A stretch of 5,815 nucleotides of DNA, from assembly GCA_015520475.1 (NCBI GenBank), contig WAQA01000123.1:1-5815 (forward strand), given 5' to 3'. The DNA is from Candidatus Bathyarchaeota archaeon. Lineage in GTDB: Archaea > Thermoproteota > Bathyarchaeia > Bathyarchaeales > WAQA01. Position 1 is the first letter of the stretch. Each line of letters begins with the position of its first letter. Below are positions 1-5,752 of this stretch, one piece after another. A program made the position numbers and the translations under genes. The notes beneath the pieces are model-generated. The model did no database searches, was not told the DNA's origin, and saw only the letters and a list, made by a program, of their open reading frames with translations.

Positions 1-54
1 ACTTAATTGATTCCTAACGTATCATTATAGTTAATTATGAAGTGAGTATATCAG

Positions 55-1362
55 ATGACCGGGAACAACGAATTCAGAGTTATAGCGGATCTACATATAC
101 ATGGAAGGTTCAGCCGCGCTACAAGCAGCGAGATGAAGATAGAGAAGATCACATACTTCGCTCAGATGAAAGGACTAAATCTTGTAGGAACAGGAGACTT
201 CACCCATCCAGGATGGTTCAATGAGCTCAAGAACAACCTTAAGGATCCATATGGCGATGGAATCTATAAACCTACAGAGAAGGGGGAGGCAAAGATAGGA
301 TATCTGATTACAGGTGAAGTGTCAACAGTCTTCACAGTCAACGGAAAAGTAAAGAAGATACATAATTTGATTCTTACCCCAAGCTTAGAAGTAGCTGCCC
401 AGATAAATGATAGACTCTCAAAGTATGGGGATCTATCCTCTGATGGAAGACCTACATTGAATATGAAAGCCTCTGAACTGGTAGAGGAGGTGCTTCAAAT
501 ATCATCAAGAAACGTTGTGATACCGGCGCATATATGGACCCCATGGTTCAGCCTTTTCGGAGCGTTCAGCGGATTCGACAGAATAGAAGACTGCTATGAA
601 GACATGACTAGACATATAATAGCCATTGAAACGGGATTATCATCGGATCCACCTATGAACTGGCGTCTTAAATCCCTTGATAGATTCGTTCTAGTCTCCA
701 ACAGCGATGCACACTCCTTCTGGCCGTGGAGAATAGGTAGAGAAGCAAACGTCTTCTATCTAGAGAGAATGAGCTATGATGAGATAGTCGATGCAATCCG
801 CAGGAAGGATACTGAAAGATTCAGATTAACAATCGAAACGGATCCTGCATATGGTAAATATCACTGGACTGGACATAGAAGCTGCGGTGTATCGCTTCCA
901 CCTGAGAAGGCTATCATGCTGGGAAACCGATGTCCAGTATGTGGAAGAAAATTGACTAAGGGCGTTGAGCAACGTGTTGAGGAGCTGGCTGATAGACCTC
1001 GCGGATACAGACCCATAAATGTTCCAGACTATTTACATCTACTTCCCCTCTCAGAGATAATCTCAACAGTTATAGGATCTACAACCCCAAGTTCCAAGAG
1101 GGTCTGGAACGTATATAATAGGTTGATCCAGAGATTCGGCGATGAATACACGGTTCTGATAGACGCCTCCCTCAACGAACTCTTAGAAGCAACAGATCCA
1201 GAAATAGCTGAGGCTATCATACGGGTGAGAGAGGGAAAGGTTAAAGTTATACCTGGATATGACGGGGTCTACGGCCAGATAAGATTCTCCCATAGCGGGG
1301 ATGAGGGCAAGAATAGAATCCGGAAGCAGAGAAGCATCTCAGAATATTTTAAAAATGATTAA
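55..1362 (+). CDS. Endonuclease Q (EndoQ), PHP-domain DNA repair nuclease with C-terminal PIP box
   Basis: Family knowledge: EndoQ nicks DNA on the 5' side of deaminated bases (uracil, hypoxanthine, xanthine) and abasic sites, starting a repair route distinct from glycosylases. Seen here: a 435-residue protein, close to the ~420 residues usual for the family. The N-terminal PHP metallo-phosphoesterase domain (about 8-225) carries DLHIH (D12, H14, H16), GTGDFTHP (D48, H51), TGE (E88), PAH (H159) and NSDAH (D218, H220), the set expected to bind metals. A zinc-binding segment follows (H274, C277, then CPVCG with C293 and C296), then the conserved GVEQRVEELADRP stretch and a helical C-terminal domain. 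The last residues contain QRSISEYF (425-432), a canonical PCNA-interacting peptide with Q425, I428, Y431 and F432. All key residues are present, so it should be active. The ATG start has an AGTGAG ribosome site 8 bases upstream (41-46). The next gene starts 59 bases downstream on the same strand. Function is confident by motif; substrate range is inferred from the family. Confidence 0.93.
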   Translation: MTGNNEFRVIADLHIHGRFSRATSSEMKIEKITYFAQMKGLNLVGTGDFTHPGWFNELKNNLKDPYGDGIYKPTEKGEAKIGYLITGEVSTVFTVNGKVKKIHNLILTPSLEVAAQINDRLSKYGDLSSDGRPTLNMKASELVEEVLQISSRNVVIPAHIWTPWFSLFGAFSGFDRIEDCYEDMTRHIIAIETGLSSDPPMNWRLKSLDRFVLVSNSDAHSFWPWRIGREANVFYLERMSYDEIVDAIRRKDTERFRLTIETDPAYGKYHWTGHRSCGVSLPPEKAIMLGNRCPVCGRKLTKGVEQRVEELADRPRGYRPINVPDYLHLLPLSEIISTVIGSTTPSSKRVWNVYNRLIQRFGDEYTVLIDASLNELLEATDPEIAEAIIRVREGKVKVIPGYDGVYGQIRFSHSGDEGKNRIRKQRSISEYFKND

Positions 1363-1421
1363 GGAATAACTGATGATTAGAAAACATTAATGCTGAAGTT
1401 CTCCATAGGTGAAATAGAGAG

Positions 1422-2375
1422 ATGAAATATAGCATAATAGGTTGGAACGGCTTCTTATTCAAGATACCGGAGGAAGCCCACTTCGCAACCGAAAGCGGAG
1501 ACTTCAAAAACGGCTATATGAGGTTTGAATCCGAAGACTACTTCTTCGGAATCAAATGGGAAGAGATGCATCCTAAGAAAAAGAGGAGCGTAGATGAAGT
1601 TGCAAGCGCCTTCCTAAAGAAGGTAGAAAAGAAACTGAAAAAGAGGAAAGCGAGCATACAAGCCAAGAAGAAGATCCGCATATCCGAACATAACGCTTTA
1701 TCACTAAGCGTAAAGTCTGAAATGAACGAATGTATCTACTTTATGTTCTGCGAGAAGAGTCAACGTATGATAATATTAAACTTCGGATTCAAGGATTTAT
1801 TAAACTTCAAAGAGATCATGAAGGAAGTGCTTCTCTCATTCAGATGCCACAGCGAAGAACTGAATCAATGGTCTATTCTAGGCTTCAGCTTCTCAGCTCC
1901 CCAATCATTCCTACTTGTTGAGAGAAGCATGATGGTTGGCAGAACAACATTGCTCCTAAGAGAACAGAAGATAACTCCGCTTACAGAGAGCAGAAAAGAG
2001 ATTCTCTTCGAATACTTCTCAACCGCAAATGTGAGGTTCGAGAAGGAATATAGGGACATGGAGAGATGGACTAAAAAAGTATACTTTAAGGATCTGAAGA
2101 AACGCTATAAGAAGATTAAGTTCAAGGAGGTAGGAGAAGAGGAGGTTAATGGTCACCACGTGAAGGTTAACGCCGGATCAAGAATAAGCGGAATCCTCAC
2201 AAAGAGCTCATCAATATATAAGAATGTAAGCTGGTACTGTGAAGAACAGAACAGAATATACTCGGTGACCATCTCAGAGCAGCTCTCAACCCCATTCTTC
2301 AAGAAAAAAGTTATAGATAGGGAAAAGTTTGAAGAGCTGGCGAGACAAATAACCTCATCAATAAAGTGTCATTAA
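1422..2375 (+). CDS. Hypothetical protein with an internal tandem domain duplication
   Basis: I do not recognise this 317-residue protein. No signal peptide or membrane segment is visible, so it is probably cytoplasmic; it is rich in Lys and Glu, with basic helical stretches at 65-85 and 217-235. It seems to be two copies of one ~150-residue domain (about 3-143 and 150-317). Each copy opens with a Gly/Phe/Pro strand (GFLFKIP at 10-16, GFSFSAP at 154-160). Each has a central basic helix, then a beta hairpin with a Cys-Glu turn (FCEKSQRMII from C110, YCEEQNRIYS from C273), and ends in a helix closing with Cys-His (FRCH at 140-143, IKCH at 314-317). The 'F-x-F-x-P' opening followed by an alpha/beta sandwich pattern is reminiscent of Mog1/PsbP-like folds, but that is a guess. 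The ATG has a good GGTGA site (1408-1412) with 9-base spacing. It lies 59 bases after EndoQ and could be co-transcribed with it; it converges on the PqqD-like gene. Function unknown. Confidence 0.85.
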   Translation: MKYSIIGWNGFLFKIPEEAHFATESGDFKNGYMRFESEDYFFGIKWEEMHPKKKRSVDEVASAFLKKVEKKLKKRKASIQAKKKIRISEHNALSLSVKSEMNECIYFMFCEKSQRMIILNFGFKDLLNFKEIMKEVLLSFRCHSEELNQWSILGFSFSAPQSFLLVERSMMVGRTTLLLREQKITPLTESRKEILFEYFSTANVRFEKEYRDMERWTKKVYFKDLKKRYKKIKFKEVGEEEVNGHHVKVNAGSRISGILTKSSSIYKNVSWYCEEQNRIYSVTISEQLSTPFFKKKVIDREKFEELARQITSSIKCH

Positions 2376-2477
2376 GAGATTCCATCAGATAATTAAATCG
2401 GATTCTAGAGAGAACTTAGGCGGTAGTTCCTAACTGGAAGATACGTAGGTTTACATCCGATCCGGAAGGATATACTC
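2376..2477. other. Convergent intergenic region with nested inverted repeats
   Basis: This 102-base gap lies between the stops of two converging genes. It contains the 7-base inverted repeat ATCGGAT (2397-2403) / ATCCGAT (2455-2461). This encloses GAACT (2412-2416) / AGTTC (2425-2429), with the mutually exclusive alternative TTAGG (2416-2420) / CCTAA (2429-2433). A small hairpin TCCG-atc-CGGA sits at 2456-2466. No strong T-run is seen on either strand. It may act as a bidirectional terminator or a processed 3' end, or the repeats may be chance. I see no open reading frame of note. Confidence 0.3.
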
Positions 2478-2918
2478 TCATGTTTCGTTCTGCTTGAATT
2501 GTCTCTCAACATCCTCCGGAGGCAACATCCCGATGAGTCCACGTTTAGCCAGCTGCCCAAAATAAACCCTCAATGAAGCCTCAGCCTCAATAGGCATCAT
2601 CTTATATTCTCTATTCAAAGCATCTATAATCTCCTTTACAGTCCTCTTCCCATCACATAACTCCCAGACTTTAGAGCCTATCTTATCAAGTTTAATCTTT
2701 TTCTCCTTCGGTGATTCAGGTATAAGCTTCGACATGATCTTACCCATCACTTTATCTCCTGGAATAGGCTGCTCCAATGGAATCGATATCTCAACAACTC
2801 CCTCATCATCCTTCTTCCAATTAACATATTCGTTTCTGACAGGTCTAATTCTAAGAAATTCGCTTCTAGACAGCCTCTTTTTAGGTTTACTCTTCTTCCG
2901 CCTGAATAATCCAAGCAT
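2478..2918 (-). CDS. PqqD-like (RRE-fold) small protein, orphan
   Basis: A 146-residue protein whose body matches the PqqD family. PqqD is a small winged-helix protein (RiPP recognition element) that binds precursor peptides and presents them to modifying enzymes. Seen: the family opening RPVRNEYVNWKKDDEG (25-40), a short strand VVEISIPL (41-48), then the core IGSKVWELCDGKRTVKEI (80-97), with the typical 'W-x-L-x-D-G-x-R-T-V-x-E-I' signature, and a C-terminal helix ending LAKRGLIG (123-130). Compared with PqqD (~90 residues) it has a strongly basic N-terminal tail (RRKKSKPKKR, 6-15), about 25 extra residues between strand and core (51-75), and an acidic/polar tail. No radical SAM enzyme, precursor peptide or PQQ gene is in the window, so PQQ synthesis is unlikely. 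It may be a stand-alone peptide- or protein-binding adaptor. The ATG start has GTGA 3 bases and GGGAG about 12 bases upstream. It has its own TATA box and probable operator palindromes. Fold assignment fairly sure, role unknown. Confidence 0.85.
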   Translation of the reverse strand: MLGLFRRKKSKPKKRLSRSEFLRIRPVRNEYVNWKKDDEGVVEISIPLEQPIPGDKVMGKIMSKLIPESPKEKKIKLDKIGSKVWELCDGKRTVKEIIDALNREYKMMPIEAEASLRVYFGQLAKRGLIGMLPPEDVERQFKQNET

Positions 2919-2941
2919 TATTCACTTGTTCTCCCAATCTA

Positions 2942-2970
2942 GAAATACTTCTCTAACATGGAAATATTTC
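2942..2970 (-). promoter_or_regulatory. Candidate operator: paired palindromes over the PqqD-like gene's core promoter
   Basis: GAAATATTTC (2961-2970) is a perfect 10-base palindrome. GAAATACTTC (2942-2951) is the same sequence with one change. Their centres are 19 bases apart, about two helical turns. The first begins 2 bases downstream of the TATA box and the second covers the expected transcription start (about 2951), an arrangement typical of archaeal repressor sites. No bound regulator is known; AT-rich sequence could produce such palindromes by chance. Confidence 0.4.
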
Positions 2971-2972
2971 TA

Positions 2973-2980
2973 CTTTTAAA
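2973..2980 (-). promoter_or_regulatory. TATA box of the PqqD-like gene
   Basis: On the minus strand this reads TTTAAAAG inside AATTTAAAAG, the same 10 bases found before the triosephosphate isomerase gene. The predicted start of transcription, about 26 bases downstream, is near 2951 and gives a leader of roughly 30 bases before the ATG at 2918. The box lies immediately after the stop codon of the DUF89 gene (2984), so the PqqD-like gene can be expressed separately from the upstream pair. Confidence 0.55.
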
Positions 2981-2983
2981 TTA

Positions 2984-3886
2984 TTAATCTTTTCCCGTTT
3001 TTAGGGGGTATATCCTAGCCACATTCTTACCGAGATCCGTCCTGAAAAAGTTAGCAACAGCTAAACATTTCGTCTTCAATAATAGAAGGTTTGGGGATGG
3101 AGGGGTAATCTCAGTTATGGTTTCAGCGTATCCCATACCCTTAGCAACCACGAGATCCACTGATCTATAATATTTAAGGAACTCGCCGCTGCACTCTGAG
3201 AGTATTAAACCCATAGCATCATTACCTGTCGTGATGATCTTATCCGCAACCTTATGCATACCTACATATTCAGCGTCGCTTAACGTAGCATCATTAAGGA
3301 CAGGTTTATCTTTGACGGCAACCACAACATTAACACCAAGCCTCTTCAGCTCCTTAATAAAGAGCATATCAAAGACTATCTCACCAGCATTATCTGTTAG
3401 GTATAGTATCTCAGAAGCGTTCCTAGCTAAGTTATAGGCCTCCTCAATATCATCTATAACTAGATCGGCCTCTGCATTCTGCATAGCAACCTCAACAGCA
3501 TCATCCAAGCTAAATCTATGCCATGGAATATCGAATTCCATGGCGTTCCCAGCTATGGAGATTAAACAGGCCCTCCTAAACCTGCCGTAGTCAGTATCCT
3601 CTGAAGCGATAAGTCTCTCGGCAGCTGGAAGAGCCTTCAAAGCAACATCATTACTGCGCCTCTTAACATCAGCGAATGGATCAGGATTCCCGGTGATCTG
3701 CTTTATCATCCTTTCACGCATAGTACCGATAACGGATGGAACAGCATCCAGACTGAAATTTTCAGATAATATCTTGAATAGGCTCTTTAATGCTTCAGAT
3801 CTAACATTCGGATCATCAGTTGCCTTAAGGATCTCCTTATATCCACGGTAGAAGAGACAGTGAGCACATTCAATCTCAACCTTCAA
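2984..3886 (-). CDS. DUF89 (ARMT1-like) metal-dependent damage-control phosphatase
   Basis: Family knowledge: DUF89 proteins are Mn/Ni/Co-type phosphatases thought to hydrolyse unwanted or side-product phosphometabolites such as sugar phosphates. This stand-alone ~300-residue form with an N-terminal CxxC is the archaeal/bacterial subfamily. Seen (numbering from the start chosen here): C7-x-x-C10, NPDPFADVK (67-75), GN (113-114), the metal-site motif DNAGEIVFD (165-173), KPVLND (194-199), AKGMGYAE (248-255) and the late LLKTKC (C274). These are the family signatures, all intact. Start: the reading frame is open to a TTG at 3898, but I chose the TTG at 3886. A GGTG ribosome site lies 6 bases before it, and it gives the usual short N-terminus (Met-Lys-Val-Glu-Ile-Glu-Cys). 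GTG at 3895 is also possible. It starts 22 bases after the stop of triosephosphate isomerase and is very likely co-transcribed with it. The true substrate is unknown. Confidence 0.9.
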   Translation of the reverse strand: MKVEIECAHCLFYRGYKEILKATDDPNVRSEALKSLFKILSENFSLDAVPSVIGTMRERMIKQITGNPDPFADVKRRSNDVALKALPAAERLIASEDTDYGRFRRACLISIAGNAMEFDIPWHRFSLDDAVEVAMQNAEADLVIDDIEEAYNLARNASEILYLTDNAGEIVFDMLFIKELKRLGVNVVVAVKDKPVLNDATLSDAEYVGMHKVADKIITTGNDAMGLILSECSGEFLKYYRSVDLVVAKGMGYAETITEITPPSPNLLLLKTKCLAVANFFRTDLGKNVARIYPLKTGKD

Positions 3887-3892
3887 GAGAAG

Positions 3893-3896
3893 CACC
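3893..3896 (-). promoter_or_regulatory. Ribosome binding site deciding the DUF89 start
   Basis: GGTG on the minus strand, 6 bases before the TTG at 3884-3886. It overlaps the first codons of the longer alternative reading (TTG 3898, GTG 3895), for which no comparable upstream site is seen. This favours the 300-residue protein. Confidence 0.5.
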
Positions 3897-3908
3897 AATC
3901 CAGTGATG

Positions 3909-4604
3909 CTACACCCTTAAGATAGCATCAGCAAACTCTGATAGAACCTTATACGGATCCTTAGCCTTCACTATTCCACTTGCGACAAGAACACCTTCAG
4001 TTCCAAGCTTTATAGCCGCTGAAACATCATCTCCATTCGTTATACCCGCCCCACAGAGTATAGTAACTTCAGAATTCACCCTCCTAACATTCTCAATAGT
4101 GTTTGTTACAACTTCTGGTTTAGCCTTAGAGACGGGTATACCCGTCCCGATCAATTCAGGAGGCTCAACAGCTATCATGTTAGGATTGAGGGAGGCGGAT
4201 GCTGCACTCACAGATGCATTATTAGCGCATACAACAGTGACCAATCCTAACTCCCTGGCCCTAGCGATCGCCGCGTCTATATCGGCCAGCTTAAGCCTCC
4301 TCTCAGAATGGTTAATCAATGTTCCAACAGCACCAGCCGACTTCACACTCTCAGGCAGTATGTGCCCAGTATGACTTCCAGGCTTGATAGGATCTATATG
4401 CTGCGCGAAGACCGGTAAATCAACGCTCTGAGCCACCATCCTCAGATCAGCAATTTGAGGAGCCAGACCTATACAGACACCAGTCTCCAGACTTACCTTA
4501 CTAGCTGCCTCAGCCAGCTTCAGGGCTCTATCCCCAGTAGCCTCAATGTACGTCTTGAAATTCACTAATATTATAGGTGTCTTGACACCGCTCAACTTAA
4601 TCAC
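3909..4604 (-). CDS. tpiA: Triosephosphate isomerase, archaeal type
   Basis: Interconverts dihydroxyacetone phosphate and glyceraldehyde 3-phosphate in glycolysis and gluconeogenesis; cytoplasmic TIM barrel. At 231 residues it is the compact archaeal form (bacterial and eukaryotic enzymes have about 250), which is tetrameric in the thermophilic archaea studied. Seen: VNFKTY (14-19) with active-site N15 and K17, INHSERR (97-103) with the electrophile H99, AVEPPELIGTG (145-155) with the catalytic base E147 and flexible loop 6, and the phosphate-binding loops CGAGI (184-188) and VLVASGIV (205-212). All catalytic residues are intact. The start is GTG, which gives the expected short lead into the first strand; no strong ribosome site precedes it, and a TATA box about 40 bases upstream implies a leader of under 20 bases. 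The DUF89 phosphatase gene follows closely on the same strand. Confident call. Confidence 0.96.
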   Translation of the reverse strand: MIKLSGVKTPIILVNFKTYIEATGDRALKLAEAASKVSLETGVCIGLAPQIADLRMVAQSVDLPVFAQHIDPIKPGSHTGHILPESVKSAGAVGTLINHSERRLKLADIDAAIARARELGLVTVVCANNASVSAASASLNPNMIAVEPPELIGTGIPVSKAKPEVVTNTIENVRRVNSEVTILCGAGITNGDDVSAAIKLGTEGVLVASGIVKAKDPYKVLSEFADAILRV

Positions 4605-4641
4605 TACGCCGCAGTCTTATCCTTCTATTACTCTCATCATA

Positions 4642-4650
4642 CCTTTTAAA
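4642..4650 (-). promoter_or_regulatory. TATA box of the tpiA-DUF89 transcription unit
   Basis: The minus strand reads TTTAAAAGG within AAAATTTAAAAGG. Transcription should begin near 4621, about 17 bases before the GTG start. The core AATTTAAAAG is identical to the box before the PqqD-like gene. Confidence 0.6.
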
Positions 4651-4699
4651 TTTTAGCGTCATCCATAATGCGTTTATTCCCTCACAGCCCTGAAGAAAC

Positions 4700-4728
4700 A
4701 AACCTAAAAATCAGAGGACCATAAAAAC
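4700..4728 (-). terminator. T-rich terminator after the TIM-barrel isomerase
   Basis: Immediately after the TAA stop (4729-4731), the minus strand has two T5 runs (4723-4727 and 4706-4710), then further T-rich sequence. Archaeal RNA polymerase commonly terminates at such T tracts without a hairpin. Together with the separate tpiA promoter, this splits the right-hand gene from the tpiA unit. Confidence 0.5.
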
Positions 4729-5637
4729 TTATTTAGCCGCGGATTCATCTAATGTCCTCATCATCCCCTCCAGATATCTTTTAGAGTTCATGTACATTTC
4801 ATCGAGTCTAGATCTCAACTCTGGTTTTCCACCTATATCTATTCCAATAGGACCCGAGAATGAATGTTTTTTGAGTGCTCTCAACAGATTCATCCAATCA
4901 ACCCTCCCCTTACCTATCTCAAGGTGATCCTCAGTTAAATAATCGTTATCACTTGCGTGGACATAGAAGATTCTCCTCCCAAGCATCTCCACACATTGAA
5001 CAGCATTCATCTTCTGAGCTGATAAATGCGCTACATCCAAGACTGCCCCTAGATTTCCGCTGCCAATCTCCCGCATCAGCATCTCCATAGCCCAAACATT
5101 CGATATAGTCTCCCAAGTTCTAGGTTCAATACAGAGTTTCAATCCATGATCCATAGCTGCATCATTACACTCACCGATAGATGGAACTAGAACATTATCG
5201 AAGTAATCCCAAAAGTTAAAGGTTGGATCCACCTTGACCGACGGAGCCACATATGAATAACTAAAATCCTCTGAGATATCATAGGGCACATCGACGTGTA
5301 TCGGCAGATGATATGAATCAACCTGAATCAGATCAGCCTCAAAGTAGGAGGCTACTTCACATCCTAACTTAAAGTCCTCAAGCGCCTTCCTCCTTCTCTT
5401 AGGATCAACGGAGACTATATCCGGCAGCACAGGTACAAAGTCTATTATATTAATCTCTTCCTCTCTACATCTCTTCTTAATTAGAGCCTGGTTATCCACT
5501 ACTGTGCGGAATTGAGGGCCAACGCCTTCAACCTCTATATATTTGAACCCAAGCCTCTTAGCATCGGTTATTGCCGAAATTATTTCTTTGACGCTTGGAA
5601 TGTAACGATACTTTGTTATTGCATAGAGCCAACACAT
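4729..5637 (-). CDS. Xylose isomerase-like TIM-barrel protein (sugar phosphate isomerase/epimerase family)
   Basis: Belongs to the large family of metal-dependent TIM barrels that includes sugar epimerases, xylose isomerase, IolE-type enzymes and endonuclease IV; the exact reaction cannot be told. Seen (302-residue numbering): first strand CWLYAIT (2-8), FKYIEVEG (31-38; E35, E37), VDSYH (106-110), LCIEPRTWE (168-176; E171), VLDVAHL (199-205; D201, H204), YVHASDND (225-232; H227, D230), the family hallmark IGKGRVDW (241-248), and IGIDIGG (264-270; D267, where many relatives have Glu). E171, D201, H227 and D267 are the probable metal ligands. The GKGRVDW and VHASDND motifs favour a sugar isomerase/epimerase over endonuclease IV. 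Start: the frame is open to an ATG at 5688, but that codon touches the TATA box. The ATG at 5637 has a strong GGAGGT site 5 bases upstream and begins right at the first strand. An ATG at 5658 is a less likely alternative. It has its own promoter and terminator. Confidence 0.85.
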   Translation of the reverse strand: MCWLYAITKYRYIPSVKEIISAITDAKRLGFKYIEVEGVGPQFRTVVDNQALIKKRCREEEINIIDFVPVLPDIVSVDPKRRRKALEDFKLGCEVASYFEADLIQVDSYHLPIHVDVPYDISEDFSYSYVAPSVKVDPTFNFWDYFDNVLVPSIGECNDAAMDHGLKLCIEPRTWETISNVWAMEMLMREIGSGNLGAVLDVAHLSAQKMNAVQCVEMLGRRIFYVHASDNDYLTEDHLEIGKGRVDWMNLLRALKKHSFSGPIGIDIGGKPELRSRLDEMYMNSKRYLEGMMRTLDESAAK

Positions 5638-5642
5638 CACCA

Positions 5643-5648
5643 ACCTCC
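5643..5648 (-). promoter_or_regulatory. Ribosome binding site deciding the TIM-barrel isomerase start
   Basis: GGAGGT on the minus strand, 5 bases before the ATG at 5635-5637. It is the strongest Shine-Dalgarno match in the window and sits inside the longer alternative reading frame, arguing that the extra 17 codons upstream are leader. Confidence 0.6.
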
Positions 5649-5689
5649 ACAAATTCATCAATCCCCCAGACTTTAAGAAAAGGATCATG

Positions 5690-5697
5690 CATATAAA
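5690..5697 (-). promoter_or_regulatory. TATA box of the TIM-barrel isomerase gene
   Basis: The minus strand reads TTTATATG. The expected transcription start is near 5668, giving a ~30-base leader that contains the GGAGGT site and ends at the ATG at 5637. It overlaps the region just before the upstream ATG at 5688, which would then lie before the transcript starts. Confidence 0.5.
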
Positions 5698-5744
5698 TCA
5701 ATAGCTGCCCAGACTATTCTAATGAGGCCCATAGGAACAGAAAG

Positions 5745-5752
5745 TTTATATT
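5745..5752 (+). promoter_or_regulatory. Possible divergent TATA box facing out of the window
   Basis: TTTATATT on the + strand, preceded by a purine-rich GAAAG that could be a BRE. Transcription would begin near 5775. No start codon or RNA gene is recognisable in the ~40 bases left before the window ends, so the gene it might serve would lie beyond the edge. Confidence 0.3.

Noticed and set aside
1370..1396. C/D-box-like elements: CTGATGA at 1370-1376 and CTGA at 1393-1396, suggesting a small guide RNA between EndoQ and the next gene
   Set aside because: The first box lacks the purine of the consensus, the 16-base spacing is longer than usual for archaeal guides, and no convincing second box pair is present before the downstream start codon.
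2513..2522. Perfect palindrome CCTCCGGAGG
   Set aside because: It lies within the coding sequence of the PqqD-like protein, encoding Leu-Pro-Pro-Glu; there is no promoter nearby, so it is most likely coincidental.
2734..2979. 81-codon + strand frame with a hydrophobic stretch, resembling a small membrane protein
   Set aside because: It is antisense to the PqqD-like gene, and its apparent hydrophobicity comes from the Lys-rich codons of the opposite strand; no ribosome site.
4099..4374. 91-codon open frame on the + strand opposite triosephosphate isomerase
   Set aside because: It is the antisense of a strongly conserved enzyme, with low-complexity Ala/Ser/Leu composition and no ribosome site; a shadow frame.
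4875..5090. 71-codon open frame on the + strand opposite the TIM-barrel isomerase
   Set aside because: Composition rich in Ser, Pro, Gln and His, unlike the neighbouring proteins; it lies wholly within a real gene on the other strand.
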